DNA from: Faecalibacter bovis
GTDB taxonomy: Bacteria; Bacteroidota; Bacteroidia; Flavobacteriales; Weeksellaceae
DNA length: 64,000 nt
Direction: 5' to 3'
Assembly (NCBI RefSeq): GCF_017948305.1
Contig: NZ_CP072842.1
Location: forward strand, 660,001-724,000
Under the pieces are notes generated by a model. The model was not told the DNA's origin, made no database searches, and saw only the letters and a list, made by a program, of their open reading frames with translations. Both the position numbers and the translations under genes were made by a program. Of this stretch, positions 16,931 to 26,528 are shown in pieces (the first letter of the stretch is position 1; each line of letters begins with the position of its first letter).

Positions 16931-18886
16931 TTATGTAAAGATATTCCACTTTAAACCTAATTGAATTTTGAATGCTCGGTAAGGTACACCTGGAGCAGAA
17001 AAATATTTAGGTTCTTTAGAGAACATCGAGTTTAAATGTTCACCTCGGATATAGAATCGCATATTCTGAACTTTGAAGTTAATGAATGCATCTATAATTG
17101 GAAAATCACCAATCTCTTGAATTTGATCTCCGTTTTGCATCATCATTTCTCCTGTTACAGGAAAATATTGAAACGCGTTATATCCAGTAAAATAATATGC
17201 ATTAAGACCAGCTTGTAACTCGCCTTTTCCATCAAAAACTTTACCTTGCCAATAGAATGTTTCACGCAAAATTAAATCTGGTAACGGCATTACCTCTTTA
17301 TTCTTCGTTACATTTTGATATTGAATCGTAGAAACTAAATTGAAATTTTTAGCAAACGTTAAATGATTCGTTAATTTTAGTTTAAAATAATTGATGTTAT
17401 CATTCAATTGTGTTGGTAAAAATTCTGCATTTGTATAAACGTAATTATCTATATTATATGCAGCAGCTTCTATGGTTGTGTTTAATTTATCTAAGTCTAA
17501 AATTCCGTAGATTTTTTGTGTATTTTCTTTATCAAATTGATTAAAATAATTAAAATCTGCAAAATAACTTTGGTTGTACAGTAAATTAAGAGATGGAATA
17601 TTTGATTGTGCCAAAATACCAGCCGTTAAAGTATAACCATTAATAGGTTGTATATCCAAAGCCGCATCTATATGGTATAAACCATCGTAATTACTTCCTT
17701 GTAACAATTCACCATTTGCACGAAGACGTAATTTTTCGTTCCAATCAAAATCAATATTAGCCACAGCTCCGAATAAATTCTCAGTCCAATCTTTTCGAAT
17801 AGGATTAAATTGAATTTCTGGATTCGTATTAATTAAGACGTCATCTACACCAATTTTTACATTTTGAAATTTGATTCCGGCTTCCGCTTTTAAACGATTT
17901 GTCCATTGAAATCCTGCTGTGGTGATGTTACTAAAATTCGTAGTATATTTTTTATCACGCGTATCGTTACCAATTACTGGAGAAGTATAAAATTCTGTAA
18001 CACCTTGTTCAAAACGCATTTTTTGTTTTTCATATACCAACGAGTTTTTTAATTGAATTGGATGATAAACAGACGAGTCTGAAGCGTTGATTCGATTTAA
18101 AATACCATAAACTCCTGTTATACTTACGCGACGAGAATCAAATTCAGAACGTGAATTTCTCATGTTCATTTCGATGTTTCTAACGTTTGTTAAACGACGA
18201 TCGTCCTGATAAATGAAATCGTAAATATCTTTTACACCACCATTTTCTTGGTTGTCAAATTTTTGAGAAGCAAAATGACCTTGAATTTTTAATCGTTCAT
18301 TTTTCGATTTATAGTTTGATGAAAAAACAAAACTATTGTTCTTATTCCCTTCATTTCTAAATCTACCTTCGGAATTTAACCCACGATAATGTAAAGTATA
18401 ATTGAATCTAGAATTTAAATTATGCGAAAAAGTCGTCGACAAAAAGCTTCCTTCTTTTACACCAGCTTCGTAAATAAATTCTGTATAAGGAGTTTTTACA
18501 TCAAAATAACGTACATCGTTTACACCATAGTAATTGTACTTTTTCCCGAAAGGAAGCATTGAAATAACAAAAAGTTTATCTTGCATTTCTAAATCCATTA
18601 CCACAGATCCAACATTCGGAAACATCATTTTACCGAATAAATCTTGTTTAATGAAATTTTGATTGTAAAAATTTTTGATAGACAAAGTTGTATCAACAAT
18701 TGATTGTTTCGAATTTTCTGTCCAAAATTTATAATCATCTATTTTGGTTTTGAAAATCTGAATTGAATCGTTTGTTGAATTTCCTTTTAAAGGTTTCACT
18801 GTTCGGGATTCAACTAATGAATCATTTACTTGGGCAAATGAATAAAAACTGATTCCGAATAATGTAATGAAAAAATACTTCTTCAT
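16931..18886 (-). CDS. Putative outer-membrane porin (Porin_10 family)
   Basis: 651 residues from the ATG at 18886 (frame open to 18907; the later start gives the signal peptide MKKYFFITLFGISFYSFAQ). After a polar N-terminal stretch, the region from about 90 shows alternating beta-strand patterns with aromatic girdles, ending in the aromatic strand FKIQLGLKWNIF typical of outer-membrane beta-barrels. KDLFGKMMFPNVGSVV-like and RRVSITGVYG segments resemble the Porin_10 proteins of Flavobacteriia. Substrate unknown. Monocistronic, with its own terminator. Family assignment is from overall pattern and remembered similarity. Confidence 0.75.
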   Translation of the reverse strand: MKKYFFITLFGISFYSFAQVNDSLVESRTVKPLKGNSTNDSIQIFKTKIDDYKFWTENSKQSIVDTTLSIKNFYNQNFIKQDLFGKMMFPNVGSVVMDLEMQDKLFVISMLPFGKKYNYYGVNDVRYFDVKTPYTEFIYEAGVKEGSFLSTTFSHNLNSRFNYTLHYRGLNSEGRFRNEGNKNNSFVFSSNYKSKNERLKIQGHFASQKFDNQENGGVKDIYDFIYQDDRRLTNVRNIEMNMRNSRSEFDSRRVSITGVYGILNRINASDSSVYHPIQLKNSLVYEKQKMRFEQGVTEFYTSPVIGNDTRDKKYTTNFSNITTAGFQWTNRLKAEAGIKFQNVKIGVDDVLINTNPEIQFNPIRKDWTENLFGAVANIDFDWNEKLRLRANGELLQGSNYDGLYHIDAALDIQPINGYTLTAGILAQSNIPSLNLLYNQSYFADFNYFNQFDKENTQKIYGILDLDKLNTTIEAAAYNIDNYVYTNAEFLPTQLNDNINYFKLKLTNHLTFAKNFNLVSTIQYQNVTKNKEVMPLPDLILRETFYWQGKVFDGKGELQAGLNAYYFTGYNAFQYFPVTGEMMMQNGDQIQEIGDFPIIDAFINFKVQNMRFYIRGEHLNSMFSKEPKYFSAPGVPYRAFKIQLGLKWNIFT

Positions 18887-18931
18887 AAAATTGTTATAAC
18901 GATACAAAAGTAATCTAAAATCTGAGAGAAC

Positions 18932-18958
18932 AAAAAACCCACTCGCATGGAGTGGGTT
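18932..18958 (-). terminator. Rho-independent terminator of the susCD operon
   Basis: On the minus strand AACCCACTC pairs with GAGTGGGTT around CATGC, followed by six T. It is 29 bp past the susD-like stop. Confidence 0.85.
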
Positions 18959-18986
18959 AAAAATTATATAATTTTTTGAATATTGA

Positions 18987-20432
18987 TTACCAACCTGGGT
19001 ATTGTGTCATATCTGGAACAATATCTCTTTCTGTTCTTGGAATAGGTAATACGAAAATTCTATCATTCGCATCCACATCACAACGTGTACCACCACAGTT
19101 TGTACCTTTGTTAATTGGTAAGTTATTACGTTTTAAGTCAAAGAATCTATGTCCTTCTCCGATGAATTCTTTTTTCTTCTCAGTTAAGATTCCATCTAAA
19201 ACGTTACCTTCATTGTAAGTAATTGCACTTCCTCTAGAAGCTACGAAATCGTTTAATAAAGCAACCGCTTGTGCATTTTGACCTGCTTTAGCTAATGCTT
19301 CCATTTGTACGAATAATGCTTCTGTCATACGGAAAACTTTTACGTTCATTGTATAATTTCCTTGTGCAGTATTACGAGGCCATTTTCTTAACCAAACTCC
19401 TTTAGGTTCATCAGATGCTGGCGTTCCTGAAGTGTTAAATAAAGCTCTCCTCACATCACTTGTTTCAAAAGTATTGTAGAAAGATTGTCTTGCTAATAAA
19501 CTTCTGTGTGCTCCTGTATTTGAGTAAAATGCTCCTAAATGTGAGTTTACACCTAAGTTATTAACCTGAGTTTGTTCAACTTCCCAAATTGTTTCATTTT
19601 GCTCTTCCGATTTCGTTACATCAGTTGATGTAAAGTAATCGTATAGATTAGCTGATTCAATTCTTGAGTAATTAGATGGAGAAGATGTTAAAACTTCATT
19701 TGCTAATGAAGCCGCTCTTTCGTAATCTCCTGCAGCACCTCTTGTTAATAATACTTTAGATAAGATAAATTTACCTGCTGTTGGAGATAAATATGTTTTA
19801 GAACCCCTGTCTAAATTTCCCATCTCTACCGTACCTTCTTCCAAATCTTTTACAATTTGTGCATAAACTTCAGCAACTGTAGAACGACCAATTTTATGAT
19901 TAGGATTATATAATTCTAATTTTAATGGAACACCATACTCTTGATTAACTCCTGAAGTTGGATTTGGCGAAAATAATTGTGCCAAATAAAAGTATGCCAA
20001 ACCTCTTAAGATTTTAGCTTCACCTTTAAGTTTTTTTACATTTTCTGTTTCCTCTAAATTTGTATCGAGAATAACGAAATTAGCACGTTGAATTACTGTG
20101 TATAAAGCTGAATATTGTCCAAAACTTGTATCACCAATCCATGATAATGAATTTTCAGTTAAGAAATATCCATCATTAGTTGTTGATACGAAAATGTTAT
20201 CAGAAATAACATCTCCATAGATCAACATATTTGCACCAAAGTTTGTTCCTGAAGCAAGTCCTAAATACGAACCGATAACGAAACGCTCCATTTGCTCTTC
20301 ATTTCTCATCCCGTTATTCACATCAAAGATATCTCCGATTACTGGATACTCTTCTAATCTCTCTTCGTCACACGAAAAAAATAATGGAACTAATGCCAAT
20401 AAGGCTATTTTAAATAAATTCTTTCCTTTCAT
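18987..20432 (-). CDS. SusD/RagB-family nutrient-binding lipoprotein
   Basis: 481 residues from the ATG at 20432, chosen because it yields a lipoprotein signal peptide ending LFFSC with lipidated C21. The CDEE that follows places acidic residues next to the lipid, as in Bacteroidota surface-export signals. The middle is TPR-like helical (EAKILRGLAYFYLAQLF, about 150-166), and the C-terminus has EKKKEFIGEGHRFFDLKR, a strong SusD signature, with MTQYPGW at the end. It caps the SusC transporter, forming a lid for large nutrients at the cell surface. Ligand unknown; no glycoside hydrolase or peptidase is linked. Confidence 0.93.
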   Translation of the reverse strand: MKGKNLFKIALLALVPLFFSCDEERLEEYPVIGDIFDVNNGMRNEEQMERFVIGSYLGLASGTNFGANMLIYGDVISDNIFVSTTNDGYFLTENSLSWIGDTSFGQYSALYTVIQRANFVILDTNLEETENVKKLKGEAKILRGLAYFYLAQLFSPNPTSGVNQEYGVPLKLELYNPNHKIGRSTVAEVYAQIVKDLEEGTVEMGNLDRGSKTYLSPTAGKFILSKVLLTRGAAGDYERAASLANEVLTSSPSNYSRIESANLYDYFTSTDVTKSEEQNETIWEVEQTQVNNLGVNSHLGAFYSNTGAHRSLLARQSFYNTFETSDVRRALFNTSGTPASDEPKGVWLRKWPRNTAQGNYTMNVKVFRMTEALFVQMEALAKAGQNAQAVALLNDFVASRGSAITYNEGNVLDGILTEKKKEFIGEGHRFFDLKRNNLPINKGTNCGGTRCDVDANDRIFVLPIPRTERDIVPDMTQYPGW

Positions 20433-20453
20433 AATAATAATTTTAATCGACAA

Positions 20454-23400
20454 TTAGAAATCTATTGAAATACCTAATGAAATCGACTTCATAATTGGTG
20501 AAGTATAATCATAAAGACCTTTACCAGCCCATCCACCGTAATCGTTTGAATTAGATTCTGGGTCAAAAGTTAAATCCTCATCAAATGTGTATAACCATAA
20601 GTTAACTCCTTTTGCATAAATTGTTAAATTATGAATACCTGTTTGTTGTTTAAATTTATCACCGAAAGAATAAGCAATTTTAGCTTCTTTTAAACGGATA
20701 TGATCACCATCTCTCATCCAACGAGAAGATAATAATTGCGATTGAGAAGTATTACCTGCAATCTGAATTGGGTTTTTAGCATCTCTATTATCTGGAGTCC
20801 AAGAATCATATAACGCATCTGTTGTTTGGTTGTAGTTTACAGAAGAACCATCACCTAACACATAATTTTGCCACATGTTATGAACCGCATACTCAAATTG
20901 CCCTGTGAAGAATACACTTAAAGAGAAACCTTTGTAAGAGAATTCATTCTTTAAACCAGCAGTATATTTTGGGAAAGGAGAAACACCTTGCCAAACACGC
21001 TCTGCTTGTCCTTTATCAGTTGTAGTTGTTGTGTGAGAAGCATCTGTATAATATAATCCAGCTCCAGTCTCACGATCTACACCTGCCCAAGAATAAGTAT
21101 AGTATTCACCAATTTCGTGACCTACACCTAAAGCTCTAATTCCATTACCAGAACTCACCATAATTTGATTTGGATCTTCAGTTAAAGCCTCTAAAGTATT
21201 CTTGTTGTAAGCAAAGTTACCATAAACATTCCATCTGAAATCTTTATTAATTGGACGAGCATTTAAAGTCATCTCAACCCCTTTGTTAGAGATTTTTCCA
21301 ATATTAGTTAAATATGATCCTGGTGCTCCATTTTGTGGAGCAATTTGTCCTGAGTAAATAGCATCTACAGTTCTTTTGTGGTAAACATCTACTCCTAAAA
21401 CTAATTTATTATCTAAAATACCTAAATCAGTACCAACATTCCATTGTTTAGATACCTCCCATTTTAAATCTGGATCTCCAGCTGTACCAATTGTTTCGGC
21501 AGGTGTACTGTCTCCATACATTGCAATACCTGAAACTGAATGAGATCTATATTGATCACCCCAGTTATCAGCATAAGGAATATTACCAATTTCACCGTAG
21601 TTAGCTCTAATAGTGAAAGTAGTTAAGAATTTTGGAGAGAAAGACTCTTTTAAGATATTGTAGTTTGCACCAACTGACCAGAAAACTCCAGATTTATCAT
21701 TAATTCCTAATGTAGAATTTGAATCTCTTCTTAACTGAGCAGAAAGCGTTATTTTGTTATTGAATGTATAGTTTGCACGAGAAAAATATGATATCTGAGT
21801 CCATTTAAAGAAAGTGTCTCCTGTATAATTACGAACAGTTCCATAAGATAAATATGGTCTAGGTTCAGTTAATTCAGTTACATACGCACTATTTCCAGTG
21901 TATTTGTGTTCTTGGTATTCAACACCAGCCCAAACTTGTACATCATGCACATCTTTGATTAATTTACGGTAAGAAATAGAGTTTTGCCAGTTCCAGTCAA
22001 ATACTCCAGTATTTGCTTTGTTTACATAACCACCAATATTCATACCATCACCCATATCTGGTCCCCAGTAGTTTTTCTCTGAAAGACTTTGATACTGTGC
22101 TCCAAATAAAGTATATAAATAGAAATCTTTAGCAAATTGCCATTCTCCATGAACAGATCCTAAATACGTTTGAATTGTTCCTTCTAAAAAATCTGTGTTT
22201 TGTAAAGCAACTGGGTTGAAATTATCGTTACCAGGCCCTAAACCTAATTGATTGTATGAACCATCTTCGTTGTAAATTGGTCTAGTAGGTGAAATAGCCC
22301 AAGATTGTAACCAAGGGTTACGGAAAGCACCACCATCATTTACTGAAGTTCTTTCAACATTCGTGAAATTTAAATTCATTCCAAAATTGAATTTATCTTC
22401 AATTTTGTGCTCTAAAGCTGAATTAACACTTAAACGCTCAAAGTTAGAATTTAAAACTAAAGGTTTATTTTCATAGTAAGAACCTCCAACACGGAAAGAA
22501 GTATTTTCACTACCTCCAGCTGCAGAGAAATTATATGTTCTTACAGAAGCTGTGTTTCTCATTACAGCACCTTGCCAATCTGTATCAGTTACACCGTCGT
22601 AATTAAGGTATGTTCTGAAAGCTTGTTCAGCTGCATCTCTACTCGCATAATTTCCAGTATTGAAGTAAGCTAAACCACCCCATTGGATGTATTGATTAGC
22701 ATTCATCCAGTTTTGCTCATCAAAAGCAATGTCCTGAATTGCCATATCAGTAGATACATTGAATCTAGTTTTAGATCCGTATTTACCTTTTTTAGTTTTA
22801 ATTACGATTACACCATTCGCTCCACGAGCACCGTATAATGCAGTTGCAGAAGCATCTTTTAATACCGTAACATCTTCGATCATATTTGGATCGATCGATG
22901 CTAATGGATTCCATGATTCCATTAAACCAGCATTATCAGAACCTTTACCTACTACTACACCATCAATAACATATAATGGATTAGTTGTTCCGATGATAGA
23001 ACCAACCCCACGAATTGTAATAATATTTGTTGAACCTGGATCTCCAGAGTTTGTAGAGAATACTAAACCAGCAACACGACCATTTAATACCTCATCGATA
23101 GAAGCTGTTGGTGCTAACTCAAAATCTTCTTTTTTGATAATATCATAAGCTCCAACTTTCTGAGAAGCATCCATTTTAACACCACCTACTAAGTTTACAG
23201 TAGATAAACTAATTTCATCCGCTCTAGAAGGTGCTAATTTTATATCTCCAATTTTGTTTGAAGCTACTTTAATTGTACGTTCTTCTCCATTGATATCAAT
23301 GATTCTTAACGTATCTCCAATATTGGCATCAATAGTGAAAGCTCCATTTGCATCTGTTAATACTGAAGCTCCTGTTCTGTCTAAAACCACTTCAGCTTCT

Positions 23401-23510
23401 TCTAATGGTAAACCGCTAGAGTCTTTTACAACTCCAGAAACTTGCGCATACGCAAGTCCACCCATTAAGAATAACGATAATACGCCTAAAGACGTAATAC
23501 TTTTCCTCAT
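20454..23510 (-). CDS. SusC/RagA-family TonB-linked outer-membrane protein
   Basis: 1018 residues. Signal peptide (1-22), then a carboxypeptidase-regulatory-like Ig domain (about 23-93, VSGVVKDSSGLPLEEAEVV). The plug domain follows (about 115-240), with GRVAGLVFSTNSGDPGSTNIITIRG, PLYVIDGV, and LKDASATALYGARGANGVIVIKTKKG, which are SusC hallmarks. A beta-barrel runs to the C-terminus. It imports a nutrient bound by the SusD partner, driven by TonB. It is the first gene of a two-gene operon, with susD starting 22 bp after its stop. A one-mismatch -7 element (CATATTTG, 23538-23545) lies upstream. Confidence 0.95.
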   Translation of the reverse strand: MRKSITSLGVLSLFLMGGLAYAQVSGVVKDSSGLPLEEAEVVLDRTGASVLTDANGAFTIDANIGDTLRIIDINGEERTIKVASNKIGDIKLAPSRADEISLSTVNLVGGVKMDASQKVGAYDIIKKEDFELAPTASIDEVLNGRVAGLVFSTNSGDPGSTNIITIRGVGSIIGTTNPLYVIDGVVVGKGSDNAGLMESWNPLASIDPNMIEDVTVLKDASATALYGARGANGVIVIKTKKGKYGSKTRFNVSTDMAIQDIAFDEQNWMNANQYIQWGGLAYFNTGNYASRDAAEQAFRTYLNYDGVTDTDWQGAVMRNTASVRTYNFSAAGGSENTSFRVGGSYYENKPLVLNSNFERLSVNSALEHKIEDKFNFGMNLNFTNVERTSVNDGGAFRNPWLQSWAISPTRPIYNEDGSYNQLGLGPGNDNFNPVALQNTDFLEGTIQTYLGSVHGEWQFAKDFYLYTLFGAQYQSLSEKNYWGPDMGDGMNIGGYVNKANTGVFDWNWQNSISYRKLIKDVHDVQVWAGVEYQEHKYTGNSAYVTELTEPRPYLSYGTVRNYTGDTFFKWTQISYFSRANYTFNNKITLSAQLRRDSNSTLGINDKSGVFWSVGANYNILKESFSPKFLTTFTIRANYGEIGNIPYADNWGDQYRSHSVSGIAMYGDSTPAETIGTAGDPDLKWEVSKQWNVGTDLGILDNKLVLGVDVYHKRTVDAIYSGQIAPQNGAPGSYLTNIGKISNKGVEMTLNARPINKDFRWNVYGNFAYNKNTLEALTEDPNQIMVSSGNGIRALGVGHEIGEYYTYSWAGVDRETGAGLYYTDASHTTTTTDKGQAERVWQGVSPFPKYTAGLKNEFSYKGFSLSVFFTGQFEYAVHNMWQNYVLGDGSSVNYNQTTDALYDSWTPDNRDAKNPIQIAGNTSQSQLLSSRWMRDGDHIRLKEAKIAYSFGDKFKQQTGIHNLTIYAKGVNLWLYTFDEDLTFDPESNSNDYGGWAGKGLYDYTSPIMKSISLGISIDF

Positions 23511-23612
23511 TTGTTAATTTTTTAGTGCTAATTATAACAAATATGGAATAAATTAACGAAAACAACAAACGAAAGGTTAAAAAACAGGTATTTAATCTTA
23601 AAATTTTAACAA

Positions 23613-23646
23613 AAAAAATAAAAAAGCGCCTTTTAAAGGCGCTTTT
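23613..23646 (-). terminator. Rho-independent terminator of folE-cysS
   Basis: On the minus strand AAAAGCGCC pairs with GGCGCTTTT, followed by a long T-rich tract. It is about 30 bp past the cysS stop. Confidence 0.85.
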
Positions 23647-23674
23647 AATTAATTACTAGTGATTTATATTCGTT

Positions 23675-25150
23675 TCAGAACGTATAAGTTGTTCCGTCTT
23701 TCCCATCCTTCAATTGTATACCAAGTTCGGCTAACTGATCACGTATTTGGTCAGATAATGCCCAATTTTTATCCGCACGAGCCTGTAATCTCATATCGAT
23801 TAACATTTTGATTACACCATCTAATTTTTCGGTATTTGCATTTGCTTCTTCAGCGGCTTGTAATCCTAATACTTCGAAAACAAAACCTTTAATTGTAGTT
23901 TCAACAAGTTCTAAATCTGAAGCTGTAATAGTTTCTGATCCATCTTTTATTGAGTTAATCATCTTCACACCGTCAAATAAATGAGCGATTAAAATTGGTG
24001 TATTGAAGTCATCATCCATTGCAGCGTATAACTTATTTACCCAATCTTGAATATTAACTGAAGATGTAGCGCTTGTTGTTAATCCATCTAATGTTTTGAT
24101 TGCTTCCATTAATCGGTTATACCCTTTTTCAGAAGCCAACATGGCATCATTTGAAATATCTAACACGCTACGATAATGCGCTTGTAAGAAACAAAAACGT
24201 ACAACACTTGGATGGAATGGCTTTTCGAAAAAATCATTTTCACCATTTACTAATTGCATTGGTAAAATATAATTCCCTGTCGATTTACTCATTCGCTGAC
24301 CATTCATCGTTAGCATATTGGCATGCATCCAATATTTAACTGGTTCGTGACCATTACATCCTTTTGCTTGAGCAATCTCACATTCGTGATGAGGGAATTT
24401 AAGATCCATACCACCACCGTGAATATCAAAGAAATCGCCTAAATATTTTGTACTCATTACAGTACACTCTAAATGCCAACCTGGAAACCCTTCACCCCAA
24501 GGTGAAGACCAACGCATAATATGAGCTGGTGATGCGTTTTTCCAAAGTGCAAAATCTACTGGATTTTTCTTTTCGCCTTGCCCATCTAAATCTCTCGTAT
24601 TATTGATTAATTCCTCAATGTTGCGGTTACTTAATTCTCCGTAGTTAAGTCCTTTTTTATTGTATGCTTCAACATCAAAATAAACAGACCCGTTAACTTC
24701 ATAAGCTAATCCTAAGTTTATTAATTTTTCAGTTAAAGTAATTTGTTCTAGAATATGACCTGTTGCTGTTGGCTCTATCGTTGGAGGTAATAAATTGAAT
24801 TTTTCTAAAACTTTATGAAAATCAACCGTGTATTTTTGTACGATTTCCATTGGTTCTAACTTCTCCAATTTAGATTGTTTTACAAAACGATCATTTTCTA
24901 CATTTCCATCATCAGTTAAATGTCCGGCATCAGTAATATTACGAACGTAACGAACTTTGTAACCTAAAAATTTTAGGTAACGGTAAATCATATCAAAAGA
25001 CATAAATGTACGCACATTTCCTAAGTGAACATTGCTGTACACGGTAGGACCACAAACATACATCCCTACATTATCTAAATTAATAGGTTCGAATGTTTCT
25101 TTTTGTCCAGTTAAGGAATTATGTAATTTTAATTGATTTTCTTTTACCAT
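23675..25150 (-). CDS. cysS: Cysteinyl-tRNA synthetase
   Basis: 491 residues, normal class I length. It charges tRNA-Cys with cysteine. The HIGH motif is HLGN (42-45) in [13 protein letters not shown], and the KMSKS loop is RMSKS (286-290). Zinc ligands match C33, C229 (GWHLECTVM), H254 and E256 (FPHHECE). The C-terminal helical and anticodon-binding part is present. It lies 18 bp after folE in the same direction. Confidence 0.97.
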   Translation of the reverse strand: MVKENQLKLHNSLTGQKETFEPINLDNVGMYVCGPTVYSNVHLGNVRTFMSFDMIYRYLKFLGYKVRYVRNITDAGHLTDDGNVENDRFVKQSKLEKLEPMEIVQKYTVDFHKVLEKFNLLPPTIEPTATGHILEQITLTEKLINLGLAYEVNGSVYFDVEAYNKKGLNYGELSNRNIEELINNTRDLDGQGEKKNPVDFALWKNASPAHIMRWSSPWGEGFPGWHLECTVMSTKYLGDFFDIHGGGMDLKFPHHECEIAQAKGCNGHEPVKYWMHANMLTMNGQRMSKSTGNYILPMQLVNGENDFFEKPFHPSVVRFCFLQAHYRSVLDISNDAMLASEKGYNRLMEAIKTLDGLTTSATSSVNIQDWVNKLYAAMDDDFNTPILIAHLFDGVKMINSIKDGSETITASDLELVETTIKGFVFEVLGLQAAEEANANTEKLDGVIKMLIDMRLQARADKNWALSDQIRDQLAELGIQLKDGKDGTTYTF

Positions 25151-25168
25151 TTTATAGGAATTATTTTC

Positions 25169-25846
25169 TTAAACGTTGAAAGTAGTTTTCATCCCAATGT
25201 AAGCGATGAATTCTTTTCTTAATTGCTCATTATCTTTAAATGCACCTCCGTATTCTGCAGTTACCGTACTTGATTCGATATCTTTAATACCACGAGAATT
25301 TACACATAAGTGTTTTGCATCAATAATACATGCAACATCATCAGTACCTAATGCATCTTGCATAGCTTTAACAATTTGCATTGTTAAACGTTCTTGTACT
25401 TGTGGTCTTTTTGCATAATATTCTACAATACGGTTCATTTTAGATAAACCGATTACTTTTCCTTTAGAAATGTAACCAACATGAGCTCGTCCAACGATTG
25501 GTAAAAAATGGTGTTCGCAAGTTGAATAAACTACGATATCCTTTTCAACCAACATTTCGTTATAGTTATATTTATTTTCGAAAGTTGACATTCCTGGTTT
25601 ACGTTCAGGTAATAATCCACCAAAAATTTCTTTCACGAACATTTTCGCTACTCGTTTTGGAGTTCCTTTCAAACTATCATCTGTTAAATCTAAACCTAAA
25701 GTTTCCATAATATGACGGAAATCCGCTTCAATCATTGCTACTTTTTCTTCTGCTGACAACTCAAATGCATCATCTCTTAAAGGTGTCTCTAAGTTAGCTG
25801 ACATGTGGTCGTCTCCTATTTCGTCATGAAGATGTTTATCACACAT
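25169..25846 (-). CDS. folE: GTP cyclohydrolase I
   Basis: 225 residues. It converts GTP to dihydroneopterin triphosphate, the first step of folate synthesis. Zinc ligands are C110 and H113 (STCEHHFLP) and C181 (AKHLCVNSRG), and GRAHVGYI and RPQVQERLT are conserved active-site segments. The first 30 residues are acidic and variable. A TAAATTTG promoter lies just upstream, and cysS follows in the same operon. Confidence 0.96.
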   Translation of the reverse strand: MCDKHLHDEIGDDHMSANLETPLRDDAFELSAEEKVAMIEADFRHIMETLGLDLTDDSLKGTPKRVAKMFVKEIFGGLLPERKPGMSTFENKYNYNEMLVEKDIVVYSTCEHHFLPIVGRAHVGYISKGKVIGLSKMNRIVEYYAKRPQVQERLTMQIVKAMQDALGTDDVACIIDAKHLCVNSRGIKDIESSTVTAEYGGAFKDNEQLRKEFIAYIGMKTTFNV

Positions 25847-25862
25847 TACTTTAAAATTTTAG

Positions 25863-25870
25863 CAAATTTA
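25863..25870 (-). promoter_or_regulatory. Putative -7 element of folE-cysS (TAAATTTG)
   Basis: Exact TAnnTTTG match on the minus strand, 16 bp upstream of the folE ATG. Confidence 0.5.
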
Positions 25871-25943
25871 CCAATTCGAATTTAATAATTGCAACTTAAT
25901 TGTATAAACTGAATTAAAAGTATACAATATCACAATTTAAGAT

Positions 25944-25978
25944 AAATAAAAAGCATGATTATTCTGAATCATGCTTTT
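25944..25978 (-). terminator. Rho-independent terminator of the IgGFc-like operon
   Basis: On the minus strand AAAAGCATGATT pairs with AATCATGCTTTT (12 bp, 6-nt loop), followed by TATTTAT. It is 28 bp past the small exported gene. Confidence 0.85.
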
Positions 25979-26006
25979 GATATTATTTATAGTTTTTATT
26001 TTAAAA

Positions 26007-26528
26007 TTAGCCTACTATTTCCCATCTAAGCCCATTAAAAATATAAACATGTTTACCTCTTGTATCGTAACAAATCATACCTGGATATGGAGACGGAACA
26101 TTTTTAGCAGGATCATAGATTTTTGGCAGAACCATCGCTTTATCTGAAGATTCTAGAATAAGTACTCCTTTTGCAGTACTTTCTTCACTACCTATTATTA
26201 CTCCTTGATCGCCTCCTTGTTCTTTTTCTGCAGCTATTAAGGGTAATGTTCCTTCCTCTTTATTAATTGCTATCCATTGCACACCATCATAATAGTGTGC
26301 TTTTTTTGTTATTTTGTCAAAAACCACAGTTCCTACCGTTGCATCTGTTATTAAATGAATATCATTAATATGAGGTAAGACAAGACCATTAGTCGTATTC
26401 TCTGCAAAATCTAATAATACACTAGCACCTATTGTATTTTTTCCTATTACTACTTGAGATAAACAAATAGTTGAAAAATTTAGTAAAATAATTAATGTAA
26501 TTAATAGTCTTTTAATTGTCATAATCAT
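26007..26528 (-). CDS. Small exported protein with two tandem YDT-YDG-W modules
   Basis: 173 residues (171 from a second ATG at 26522). Signal peptide through SFSTICLS (about residue 24), then QVVIGKNTIGASVLLDF, the flavobacterial exported-head opening. Two repeats of about 55 residues follow: one with GLVLPHINDIHLI and YYDGVQWIAI, one with AMVLPKIYDPAKN, GMICYDTRGK and FNGLRWEIVG. The same module ends the upstream IgGFc-like gene. Its start overlaps that gene's stop by 17 bp, so the two are translationally coupled. Function unknown; likely a surface partner. Confidence 0.7.
   Translation of the reverse strand: MIMTIKRLLITLIILLNFSTICLSQVVIGKNTIGASVLLDFAENTTNGLVLPHINDIHLITDATVGTVVFDKITKKAHYYDGVQWIAINKEEGTLPLIAAEKEQGGDQGVIIGSEESTAKGVLILESSDKAMVLPKIYDPAKNVPSPYPGMICYDTRGKHVYIFNGLRWEIVG

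Noticed and set aside
18987-23510. Polysaccharide utilisation locus around susCD
   Set aside because: No glycoside hydrolase, sensor or regulator gene is adjacent, so the substrate class cannot be claimed.
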